From the NCBI GenBank assembly GCA_947629725.1, contig CANREU010000018.1:1-15768 (forward strand): a stretch of 15,768 nt of DNA, given 5' to 3'. This document shows positions 5,881-12,189 of this stretch, one piece after another. Below the pieces are notes generated by a model, which saw only the letters and a program-made list of their open reading frames with translations, was not told the origin of the DNA and searched no databases. Source of the stretch: an uncultured Clostridia bacterium (GTDB taxonomy: Bacteria > Bacillota > Clostridia > Christensenellales > Borkfalkiaceae). Each line of letters opens with the position of its first letter. Positions within the stretch are counted from its first letter, which is position 1. Made by a program: the position numbers and the translations under genes.

Positions 5881-8309
5881 AATTTTCGGTGACGGGGATG
5901 ACCTGTGCCGCCTGTGCCGCGGGCATCGAGCGCACCGTCAAAAAACTCAAGGGGGTGACGAGCTGCACCGTCTCCCTCATGGGGGAGAGCATGGAGGCGG
6001 AGTTCGACCCTGCGGAGACGAGCGCGGAGAAGATCAAAGCGGCAGTCTTCGCCCTCGGCTACGGCGCCTACGACTACGGCAAAGTCCCCCAAAAGAGGAG
6101 GGGGGTGCCCCTTTTCTGGCGGTTTCTCGTCTCCCTCATCCTGCTCCTTCCCGTGATGTACCTCTCGATGGGGCACATGATAAGCCCCGCGATCGTGCCG
6201 CAGGGGTGGTGGAACTACGGTTTCCAGCTCGGTATCACCCTCTGCATCCTCTGCCTCAACTACGAATTTTTCGTGAGCGGGGTACGGGCGGCAGTCAAGC
6301 TCGTGCCCAACATGGACACCCTCGTAACGCTGGGGGCGGCGGTCTCTTTTCTCTATAGTACGGTGCTCGCCGCGCTCTCTTCGGAGGCGCACCTCTATTT
6401 CGAGTCGGCGGCGATGATCGTCACTCTCGTCACCCTCGGCAAATGGCTGGAAGACAAGAGCAAAAAGCGCACGGGGCGGGAGATCGAAAAACTCCGCTCT
6501 CTCGCGCCCGACTTTGTCTCCGTCGAACGGGAGGGGAGGGAGGAAAAAGTCCCTCTTTCCGAGGTGGAGGAGGGGGACCTCGTGATCGTGCGGCAGGGGC
6601 AGAATATCCCCGCAGACGGCACGGTCGCGGAGGGGCACGCCTTTGCCGACCGCTCCGCCGTGACGGGGGAGAGCGTCCCCGTCGAGCTCTCCGCGGGGGA
6701 CGGGGCGACGAGCGCCTCCGTTCTCACGGACGGGTACGTAAAGATCCGCGCCGAGAAGGTGGGGGAGGATACCCTCCTTTCGGGCATCATCCGCATGGTG
6801 CGGGACGCTGGCGCCTCCAAAGCCCCCGTGCAGAAGCTCGCGGATAAGGTGTCGGCGGTGTTCGTGCCCGTCGTCGTCGCACTCGCCCTTATCACGTTCG
6901 TCGTTTGGATCGCCGTCACGCGCGATTTGGGCAGGGCGATCGGTTACGGCGTGAGCGTGCTCGTCATCTCCTGTCCCTGTGCGCTGGGGCTTGCGACCCC
7001 CGTCGCCGTCATGGCGGCAACGGGGAGAGGGGCCTCCCTCGGCGTCCTCTTCAAGAACGCGGAAGCCCTCCAAAAGATGGCGTCCGTACACGAAATTTTC
7101 CTCGACAAGACGGCGACCGTCACCGAGGGAAAACCGCAGGTCGTCTATTTCGACGGGGACGACGAGAGCAAAAAAATCGCATATGGGGTCGAAAAAAACT
7201 TCTCTCACCCCCTCTCGCGCTGCATCACGGAGTTCTGCAAAGAGGGGTATGAGGCGGAGGAGACGGAATACGCTGTGCGGCAGGGCGCCGTCGCCAAGAT
7301 CGGCGGGAAGACCTACTTTCTCGGCAACGAGGCGCTGATGCAGGCGAAGGGCATCAAGTTCGAAGGGCAGCTCCCCCTCTTTGAAAAACTCACCTCGGAG
7401 GGGAAGACGGTCCTCTTCCTCGCGGATACAAAGCGCGTTCTCGCGACCTTTGCCCTCGCCGATACCCTGAAGGAGGGGAGCCGCGAGGCGGTGGAGGAGC
7501 TCGTCTCCCTCGGCTGTATGCCCGCCATGCTCACGGGGGACAACGAGGCGGTCGCGCGGCACATCGCGGCGGAGGCAGGCTTCCCTCCCTACGAGAACTG
7601 CGTCTGCCCCGAGCTTCTGCCCGAGGAGAAACTTCGCTATGTGAAGAGCGCGCGCGAGCGGAACGAGGAGGCGAAAAAGGCCTCCCGTGAGGCAAAACGG
7701 GCCAACCGCTATGTCGCAATGGCGGGGGACGGGATCAACGACGCGCCCGCCTTAAAGGAGGCGGACGTGGGCATTGCGATGGGGAGCGGCACGGACGTCG
7801 CCATCGAGAGCGCGGACGCCGTCCTCATGGGGGGAGACCTGCGCGCCCTGCCGAAGGCGGTCCGTCTCGCCCGCAAGACGATGCGCATCATCAAGCAGAA
7901 CCTCTTCTGGGCGTTCTTCTACAACTGCGTGGGGATCCCCCTCGCGGCCGGCGTCTTCGCTTGGGCGGGGGTCAGTCTCAACCCGATGATCGCGGCGGCG
8001 GCGATGAGTCTTTCTTCTCTCTTTGTGGTGACGAACGCCCTCCGTCTCACCCGCGGCATGGGGAAAAAGGATACGAAAAAAATCAAAAAAGGAGATATGG
8101 GTATGAAAAAAACGCTGAAAGTGGAAGGCATGATGTGCGCGCACTGCGTGAAGCACGTGAAGGACGCGCTCGAAAAAGTGGAGGGCGTGAAGAGCGCGGA
8201 CGTCGACCTCAAGAAGAAGCGCGCCGTGGTGGAGCTCGCTGCGGAAGTTGCGGACGAGGCGCTCGTTGCCGCCGTCGCCGAGGCGGGCTACGAGGCGAAG
8301 ATCGCCTGA
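5877..8309 (+). CDS. copA: Copper-exporting P1B-type ATPase with C-terminal CopZ-like domain
   Basis: The 810-residue membrane pump exports Cu(I) using ATP. In order it shows an N-terminal HMA domain with MTCAAC (C10/C13), transmembrane helices, the actuator TGES (263-266), the CPC ion path motif (366-368), the phosphorylation motif at D410, the SHPLS nucleotide-site motif, LTGDN and GDGINDAP (617-624), two last helices, and then a second HMA domain from residue 743 with MMCAHC (C754/C757). Most CopA proteins carry their HMA domains only at the N-terminus. The phosphorylation loop reads DKTATVTEG where DKTGT is almost invariant. The nucleotide-domain GxG appears as RQGAVA, with the first glycine lost. 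A lysine/arginine/glutamate-rich stretch of about 15 residues precedes the hinge motif. The start overlaps csoR by four bases. Cu(I) specificity is inferred from CPC, the HMA domains and the CsoR partner. Confidence 0.93.
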   Translation: MKFSVTGMTCAACAAGIERTVKKLKGVTSCTVSLMGESMEAEFDPAETSAEKIKAAVFALGYGAYDYGKVPQKRRGVPLFWRFLVSLILLLPVMYLSMGHMISPAIVPQGWWNYGFQLGITLCILCLNYEFFVSGVRAAVKLVPNMDTLVTLGAAVSFLYSTVLAALSSEAHLYFESAAMIVTLVTLGKWLEDKSKKRTGREIEKLRSLAPDFVSVEREGREEKVPLSEVEEGDLVIVRQGQNIPADGTVAEGHAFADRSAVTGESVPVELSAGDGATSASVLTDGYVKIRAEKVGEDTLLSGIIRMVRDAGASKAPVQKLADKVSAVFVPVVVALALITFVVWIAVTRDLGRAIGYGVSVLVISCPCALGLATPVAVMAATGRGASLGVLFKNAEALQKMASVHEIFLDKTATVTEGKPQVVYFDGDDESKKIAYGVEKNFSHPLSRCITEFCKEGYEAEETEYAVRQGAVAKIGGKTYFLGNEALMQAKGIKFEGQLPLFEKLTSEGKTVLFLADTKRVLATFALADTLKEGSREAVEELVSLGCMPAMLTGDNEAVARHIAAEAGFPPYENCVCPELLPEEKLRYVKSARERNEEAKKASREAKRANRYVAMAGDGINDAPALKEADVGIAMGSGTDVAIESADAVLMGGDLRALPKAVRLARKTMRIIKQNLFWAFFYNCVGIPLAAGVFAWAGVSLNPMIAAAAMSLSSLFVVTNALRLTRGMGKKDTKKIKKGDMGMKKTLKVEGMMCAHCVKHVKDALEKVEGVKSADVDLKKKRAVVELAAEVADEALVAAVAEAGYEAKIA
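8103..8309 (+). CDS. Possible internally initiated CopZ-like copper chaperone
   Basis: This is an in-frame internal start inside copA. The Shine-Dalgarno AAGGAG at 8089-8094 is eight bases before the ATG at 8103, far better than expected by chance inside a gene. The product would be 68 residues, the normal length of CopZ, beginning MKKTLKVEGMMCAHC and ending at the copA stop. It would be a soluble Cu(I) chaperone delivering copper to the ATPase and possibly to CsoR. The lysine-rich linker before it (KKDTKKIKKGD) looks like a former intergenic stretch with a ribosome site, as though separate copA and copZ genes had fused. A second ATG at 8097 is too close to the SD. Known for comparison: E. 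coli makes a short chaperone from copA by programmed frameshifting. Whether both products exist is inference. Confidence 0.55.
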   Translation: MKKTLKVEGMMCAHCVKHVKDALEKVEGVKSADVDLKKKRAVVELAAEVADEALVAAVAEAGYEAKIA

Positions 8310-8365
8310 CAAAACCGACAAAAAGAGACAGAACTCGTCCGTCCTTTCGGATATGCGCACGTCGC

Positions 8366-8392
8366 CATATGTTATACTCCGTTTGAACGGAG
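8366..8392 (+). promoter_or_regulatory. arsR promoter and overlapping palindrome
   Basis: TATACT (8373-8378) with the extended TGT before it forms an extended -10; no good -35 is seen. CATATGTTATA (8366-8376) matches 11 bases of the paired palindromes at 9201-9228. CTCCGTT-TG-AACGGAG (8377-8392) is a perfect inverted repeat with 7-base arms, containing the core CCGTTTGAACGG also found at 1326-1337. Its right arm includes the start of the GGAGGG ribosome site, so it could be an operator for autoregulation or an RNA hairpin hiding the ribosome site. Confidence 0.5.
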
Positions 8393-8398
8393 GGCGGT

Positions 8399-8737
8399 AT
8401 GGCGGAAATGCTTCTTCTCGACAGGCGCACGCAGGGCATGGTGGAGGACTACGTCCCCGAAGGGGAGCTCCTCACCTCCCTCGTGCGCTTTTTTTCGGTT
8501 TTTTCAGACCCCACGCGGCTGCGCATCCTCTCGGCGCTCGCCATCTCGGAGATGTGCGTCACCGACCTCTCCCGCGTCCTCGGGCTTAACCAGACGACCC
8601 TCTCCCACCAGCTGCGGTTTTTGAAGGACGCCTCTCTCGTGCACACCGACCGCCACGGGAAAATTATTTTTTACTATTTAAGGAGCGAGGTCGTGAACGA
8701 CGTGCTTCTGAAGGGCATGGAGTTTTTGTGCGATTGA
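8399..8737 (+). CDS. ArsR/SmtB-family transcriptional regulator
   Basis: The 112-residue winged helix-turn-helix regulator shows the family landmarks FSDPTRLRILSAL (residues 35-47), the recognition region LSRVLGLNQTTLSHQLRFLKD (57-77, given as its ends LSRVLGLN and SHQLRFLKD) and the wing HTDRHGKIIFYYL. The alpha-3 metal motif ELCVCDL of ArsR/CadC appears as EMCVTDL, leaving only C53; another cysteine is C111 at the tail, and no alpha-5 His/Asp site is visible. The inducer could therefore be a thiol-reactive metal, another signal, or none of the classical ions. GGAGGG lies five bases before the ATG. It follows copA by 89 bases, probably with its own promoter, and precedes the CGC-rich gene by 73 bases on the same strand. 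A link to metal resistance rests on context. Confidence 0.85.
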   Translation: MAEMLLLDRRTQGMVEDYVPEGELLTSLVRFFSVFSDPTRLRILSALAISEMCVTDLSRVLGLNQTTLSHQLRFLKDASLVHTDRHGKIIFYYLRSEVVNDVLLKGMEFLCD

Positions 8738-8810
8738 ACGCCCCCGCCCAAACCGCGCATAGGATAGAGCAGCGGGTCTTCCCGCAATTCTACTTCAGAG
8801 GTCTATGCTT

Positions 8811-9143
8811 ATGTGCAACTCCTGTTCCAACGGCGGTCAGTCTTCCCTTGTAAGCGCGCTCGAAAACCTGTTCGGGCCGCCCCGCCTTCCCCAAAGCGGC
8901 TGTGGGTGCAGCGCGGACGCGAACTTCACGAACGGCTTTTTGAGCGGCGTGAACGCGGCGAATGCCGCAAACGGCACGAACGGCTGCGGGTGCAACGGCG
9001 GCAATTCGGGCGGCTGCGGGTGCAATGCCGACCCCTACTACGCGCAGCAATACGCGCTCGCCCCGAGCTCCTGCGGGTGCTCCCTCGGCGGCAATACGAA
9101 TGTGTACGGCTCGGGCGCGTACAATTCGGGCTACTATTATTGA
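8811..9143 (+). CDS. Small cysteine/glycine-rich protein with four CGC motifs, function unknown
   Basis: I do not recognise this protein. Its 110 residues contain ten cysteines, arranged as one CNSC near the N-terminus and four Cys-Gly-Cys units (SGCGCS, NGCGCN, GGCGCN, SSCGCS), separated by Asn/Gly/Ala/Ser-rich spacers, with a tyrosine-rich C-terminal tail ending YNSGYYY. There is no signal peptide, membrane segment or conserved fold visible. The start at 8811 is preferred over 8805 because AGAGG (8797-8801) is then nine bases away. DNA positions 8981-8995 and 9011-9025 are identical at a 30-base spacing, showing growth by internal duplication. It follows arsR and the copper pump and precedes a strong terminator, so a metal-binding, metallothionein-like role is possible. 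A spore-coat-like structural protein or a modified-peptide precursor are alternatives. Coding is supported by the ribosome site, patterned cysteines and terminator. Confidence 0.72.
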   Translation: MCNSCSNGGQSSLVSALENLFGPPRLPQSGCGCSADANFTNGFLSGVNAANAANGTNGCGCNGGNSGGCGCNADPYYAQQYALAPSSCGCSLGGNTNVYGSGAYNSGYYY

Positions 9144-9154
9144 TCGGGATGTTC

Positions 9155-9185
9155 GGCGCGCCGCCCACGGGCGGCGCGCCTTTTT
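9155..9185 (+). terminator. Rho-independent terminator after the CGC-rich gene
   Basis: GGCGCGCCGCCC (9155-9166) and GGGCGGCGCGCC (9169-9180) are perfectly complementary, followed by TTTTTCTTTG. It closes the arsR/CGC-rich unit. Confidence 0.92.
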
Positions 9186-9198
9186 CTTTGTATGGTGA

Positions 9199-9228
9199 AT
9201 ATAACATATGTTATATAACGCATGTTAT
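9199..9228. promoter_or_regulatory. Two abutting 14-base palindromes, candidate operator pair
   Basis: ATAACATATGTTAT (9201-9214) is directly followed by ATAACGCATGTTAT (9215-9228), the same word with two central changes. With flanking bases the first is an 18-base perfect palindrome (ATATAACATATGTTATAT). The stretch is very AT-rich in a GC-rich setting. No gene starts within 500 bases downstream and none is seen on the minus strand. It looks like a dimeric repressor site left of a lost gene, or a site bound by the neighbouring ArsR protein, whose promoter contains 11 bases of it. Confidence 0.45.
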
Positions 9229-9244
9229 TTAATTTTTGTACAAA

Positions 9245-9269
9245 TCACCCCCTCCTTTTGAGGGGGTGA
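9245..9269. repeat. C/G-rich hairpin repeat
   Basis: TCACCCCCTC (9245-9254) and GAGGGGGTGA (9260-9269) form a perfect 10-base-pair stem with a five-base loop. No T-run follows. It is one member of the hairpin family in the intergenic islands. Confidence 0.7.
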
Positions 9270-9356
9270 GGCGGCGCTCTTTCTCTTGCCTCCTTCCTCA
9301 TTTGAGGGGGTGAGGCGGCGCTCTTTCCTCTTGCCTCCCCCCTTATACTTGAGGGG
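9257..9356. repeat. Tandem direct repeats of about 44 bases
   Basis: Positions 9257-9283 and 9301-9327 are identical for 27 bases, each followed by TCTTGCCTCC-like sequence. The end of the second unit, 9326-9356, is identical over 31 bases to 5222-5252 beside csoR, showing that the unit is dispersed in the genome. Confidence 0.8.
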
Positions 9357-9670
9357 GAGGGTAGGGTGAGGGGTGCCCACGATATTCCGTTCCCGCACAT
9401 CCAAACCGTGCCCTCCCCCTACGCGAGGGGGAGGGGCAGGGGTGAGGGTCCGCCCGCGAGATTGCGGATCGCCCCTCATCCGTCCCCTGCGGGGACACCT
9501 TCCCCCCTCGGGGGGAAGGCTTACGGCGAGCAGGGCGGCTCAGAATGACGCGAAAAGAGGGGGGAAGGCTTGCGGCGAGCAGGGCGGGGCAGAATCACAC
9601 GGAAAGAGAGGGGGAAGGCTTGCGGGCGGCGCGGGGGGCGAGGCGCAAACGGTTTTTTTACAATTTCATG
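9357..9670. repeat. Repeat island upstream of the Na/Pi cotransporter gene
   Basis: No credible gene is seen here. The stretch holds the hairpin CCCTCCCCCT (9411-9420)/AGGGGGAGGG (9426-9435), followed by the word CAGGGGTGAGGG. A small hairpin GTCCCC/GGGGAC lies at 9482-9496, and CCTTCCCCCC (9498-9507) pairs with GGGGGGAAGG (9510-9519). Three copies of GGGGGAAGGCTT(A/G)CGG begin at 9511, 9560 and 9610, a period of about 50 bases. CAGAATGAC at 9541-9549 is a remnant-like end of the TGAGCTTGTCGAA element family. Closely similar hairpin sequence recurs at 15643-15671. Confidence 0.75.
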
Positions 9671-9678
9671 CAAAATGC

Positions 9679-9708
9679 GTGACAAAGGCTTGCCATTCCT
9701 GTTATAAT
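9679..9708 (+). promoter_or_regulatory. Promoter of the Na/Pi cotransporter gene
   Basis: GTGACA (9679-9684) and TATAAT (9703-9708) are 18 bases apart, with an extended -10 TGT. No clear Pho-box direct repeats are recognised near it. Confidence 0.75.
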
Positions 9709-9744
9709 GGAGGCGTCGGATCCAAACACAGAGGGTAAGTTCGT

Positions 9745-11439
9745 ATGAACGCGTGGGACATCGTAAAAATCGTCATGCAGATCTTGGGCGGCATGGGCAC
9801 CTTCCTCGTCGGGATGAAGCTCCTCTCCGACAACATGACGAGGCTTGCGCACGGCAAGCTCAAAAAAATGCTCGACAGGACGGCGAAAAACCGCTTTGCG
9901 GGCGTGGGCATCGGCACGGGGATGACCATCCTCGGGCAGAGCTCCGCCTTTACGACGGTCATGGTCGTGGGCCTTGTCAACGCGGGCATCATGACCCTCT
10001 TTCAGGCGACCGCCATCATCATGGGCGCGAACATCGGCACCACCCTCAACGCGTGGGTCATCGCGCTCGCGGGCTCGGAGATCAACGTGCTCTTTTTGGC
10101 GCTCGCGGCGGTCGGCGTCTTCATCACCATGTTCTCCAAGAAGGAGAAGACAAAGTCGGTCGGCAACGTCATCGCGGCGTTCGGCCTCATCTTCGTCGGG
10201 CTCAAACTCATGTCGTCCGCCCTCACCTTCGAGGAGGGCTCCAAAGAGTTTGCCGCCGTGGAAACGATGCTCCGCGCCGTAAAAGACCCCTTCCTGCTCC
10301 TTCTCATCGGCATTGCGATCACCGCCCTCGTGCAGTCGTCCACCGCGGTGAACGCCATCATCATCACGATGGCCTCCCTCGGGATCGTGATAGGGAACGG
10401 CGGGAACGCCCCCCTCTACATCATCATCGGCTCCAACATCGGCACCTGCGTCACGGCGCTCATCTCCTCGCTCGGGGCGAGCACCAACGCCAAGCGCGCC
10501 GCCCTCATCCACTTCCTCTTCAACTTCTTCGGCGCGATCATCTTCATGGTCGTCCTCGTCTTTTGGGAGAACTTCGCCGACACCGTGCTCGCGACGGTCT
10601 TCCCCTCCAATATCACCGTTTTCGGGAAAACGGGGCTGGGGCCGACCCTGCAGATCGCCCTCTTCCACACCCTCTTCAACGTCGTAAACACCCTCCTCTT
10701 CCTCCCCTTCGTGAAGGGGTTTGTCGCGATCGCGGAGTTCGTCGTGCGCGACAAGAAGAAAAAGGAGGAGCCCAAGCCCGCCGAGGCCCCGCTCTTCGGA
10801 GACCTCGACGACCGTCTCCTCCGCTCTCCCTCCGTCGCCCTCGGGCACCTCTATCAGGAGACGGGCAAGGTATTCACCTATGCGATGAACTCCCTCAACA
10901 CCGCGTTCGAGGCATTCATCGCAAAGGACGAGGGGGCGAACGGGCGCATACAGGAGCAGAACAGGGAACTCGCCGAGGCGAACAAGCGGGGAGTCGCAAA
11001 CCTCGTGAAGCTCTCGGGCTCCAACCTCGCGATGGAGGAGGAGCAGACGGTCTCCAAACTGCACTATGTCTTGAACGACGTGATGCGTATCGGCGAACTT
11101 GCCGACAACGTGACGAAATACACCCGCCACTATGTGGAGGACGAGCTCATCTTCTCGTCGGAGTTCATCGAGATGATCACGGGCATGTACGAAAAGATCA
11201 AAAAGCTCTACGTGCTCTCCCTCGCGACCTTCCTCTACCGCGACCTCTCCAACCTCGGCAGGGTGGACGAGCTCGAGGATGAGATCGACCGCGACAGGCG
11301 GCTGCTTGTCGAAAAGCACATCGAGCGGCTCAACGAGGGCAAGTGCCAGCCGCAGAACTCGGGGGTGTTCATCAACCTCGTCGGGAATTTGGAGCGCGCG
11401 GCGGACCACATCACCTACATCGCACACTCCGTCGAATAA
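9745..11439 (+). CDS. Na+/phosphate cotransporter with C-terminal PhoU-like domain
   Basis: The 564-residue inner-membrane protein belongs to the NptA/SLC34-like family that imports inorganic phosphate with sodium. The two inverted-repeat halves each show a QSS signature, GQSSAFTT (residues 64-71) and VQSSTAVN (196-203), each followed by an N-I-G-T word (MGANIGTT and GSNIGTC). About eight hydrophobic segments cover residues 8-330. The remaining ~200 residues are soluble and helical, with a charged linker (RDKKKKEEPKPAE) and a PhoU-like four-helix pattern, consistent with the usual fusion. The ATG has GAGGG nine bases upstream. It is followed by a PhoP/PhoR-like pair 33 bases later, probably in the same transcript, which supports a phosphate role. 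Transport of another anion cannot be excluded. Confidence 0.93.
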   Translation: MNAWDIVKIVMQILGGMGTFLVGMKLLSDNMTRLAHGKLKKMLDRTAKNRFAGVGIGTGMTILGQSSAFTTVMVVGLVNAGIMTLFQATAIIMGANIGTTLNAWVIALAGSEINVLFLALAAVGVFITMFSKKEKTKSVGNVIAAFGLIFVGLKLMSSALTFEEGSKEFAAVETMLRAVKDPFLLLLIGIAITALVQSSTAVNAIIITMASLGIVIGNGGNAPLYIIIGSNIGTCVTALISSLGASTNAKRAALIHFLFNFFGAIIFMVVLVFWENFADTVLATVFPSNITVFGKTGLGPTLQIALFHTLFNVVNTLLFLPFVKGFVAIAEFVVRDKKKKEEPKPAEAPLFGDLDDRLLRSPSVALGHLYQETGKVFTYAMNSLNTAFEAFIAKDEGANGRIQEQNRELAEANKRGVANLVKLSGSNLAMEEEQTVSKLHYVLNDVMRIGELADNVTKYTRHYVEDELIFSSEFIEMITGMYEKIKKLYVLSLATFLYRDLSNLGRVDELEDEIDRDRRLLVEKHIERLNEGKCQPQNSGVFINLVGNLERAADHITYIAHSVE

Positions 11440-11443
11440 GGGC

Positions 11444-11458
11444 GCCCGCAAAGCGGGC
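11444..11458 (+). other. Small hairpin between the cotransporter and response regulator genes
   Basis: GCCCGC-AAA-GCGGGC is a perfect 6-base-pair hairpin ending directly before the AGGAGG ribosome site (11459-11464). There is no T-run, so it is more likely a message-stabilising or translation-modulating structure than a terminator. Confidence 0.4.
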
Positions 11459-11472
11459 AGGAGGTCATTACC

Positions 11473-12120
11473 GTGGAAAAGACCGTGTATCTTTTGGAGG
11501 ACGACGAGAGCATCTGCGAGCTCGTCCGCTGCACGCTCGAAATGAACGGCGTCGGGTGCGAGACGTTCGGCTCCGTGAAGGAGTTCTCCGAGGCGCTCGC
11601 AAAGAGGCAGCCCGCGCTCTGCCTTCTCGACGTCATGCTCCCCGACGGGAACGGGTTCGACGTCCTCAAGGGGGTGAAGGAGGAATACGGCGTGCCCTGC
11701 ATCATCCTCTCCGCCCTCGGCAAGGAGACGGACAAGGTGAAGGGGCTCAACCTCGGCGCGGACGACTACATCTCCAAGCCCTTCGGGGTGCTCGAACTCA
11801 CGGCGCGGGTCGACGCCGCCCTCCGCCGCTCCGTCCGTCCCGCCGTGCTGCGGGTCGGCTCCCTCGAGATGAACGCCGAGAGCATGACGGCGACCTACCG
11901 CGGAAAGGAGCTCATCCTCAACAACAAGGAGTTCCGCCTCCTGCGCTACTTCGCCCAGAACGAGGGGAAGGTGTTAACGCGCGAGGCGCTCCTCACCGAC
12001 GTCTGGGGATATGACGGCGGGGAGACCCGCACCCTCGACAACCACATCGCGCGGCTCAGAAAACTCGGGCTCGACTTTGAGACGGTGTTCGGCGTGGGGT
12101 ATAAATTCATTGCGGACTGA
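11473..12120 (+). CDS. OmpR/PhoB-family response regulator, PhoP-like
   Basis: The 215-residue regulator has a receiver domain and a winged-helix DNA-binding domain. The receiver shows the acidic pair D10/D11, the phosphorylated aspartate D53 in LLDVMLPDG, the switch serine in LSALGK and the lysine in SKPFG. The C-terminal half has NNKEFRLLRYFAQNEGKV, TREALLTDVWGYD and the RTLDNHIARLRKL recognition helix ending in FGVGYKF, typical of the OmpR/PhoB class. The start is GTG, chosen because AGGAGG lies eight bases upstream and homology begins at once. It sits between the phosphate transporter and a histidine kinase, so control of phosphate genes is the likeliest role. That assignment is by context, as this class also serves many other signals. 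Confidence 0.93.
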   Translation: MEKTVYLLEDDESICELVRCTLEMNGVGCETFGSVKEFSEALAKRQPALCLLDVMLPDGNGFDVLKGVKEEYGVPCIILSALGKETDKVKGLNLGADDYISKPFGVLELTARVDAALRRSVRPAVLRVGSLEMNAESMTATYRGKELILNNKEFRLLRYFAQNEGKVLTREALLTDVWGYDGGETRTLDNHIARLRKLGLDFETVFGVGYKFIAD

Positions 12121-12146
12121 AAAGGCGGGAGCCTTTTCTTTCTTTG
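12119..12146 (+). terminator. Weak terminator-like hairpin between regulator and kinase genes
   Basis: GAAAAGGC (12119-12126) and GCCTTTTC (12131-12138) form a perfect 8-base-pair stem with loop GGGA, followed by TTTCTTTG. It overlaps the regulator's stop codon. It may attenuate transcription so that less kinase than regulator is made. The stem is AT-rich at its base and probably leaky. Confidence 0.5.
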
Positions 12147-12189
12147 TACGAAAATGCGCACATGGGGTGCGAAAAAGGGGAGACAGGGC

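Noticed and set aside
5712..7562. 616-codon minus-strand open frame opposite csoR/copA
   Set aside because: The sense strand encodes proteins with complete catalytic motifs. The antisense frame shows no family, promoter or ribosome site.
9245..9650. Possible CRISPR array
   Set aside because: Repeats occur only two or three times, with unequal units, and the between-repeat sequence is itself repetitive. No cas genes are in view.
9225..9738. Short open frames inside the repeat island (about 60-120 codons)
   Set aside because: They are translations of tandem and hairpin repeats, change frame with each repeat unit and lack ribosome sites.
12154..12189. Earlier ATG for the histidine kinase
   Set aside because: It has no ribosome site, and the extra 12 residues would put charged sequence before TM1. 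The ATG at 12190 has AAGGGGAG at seven bases.
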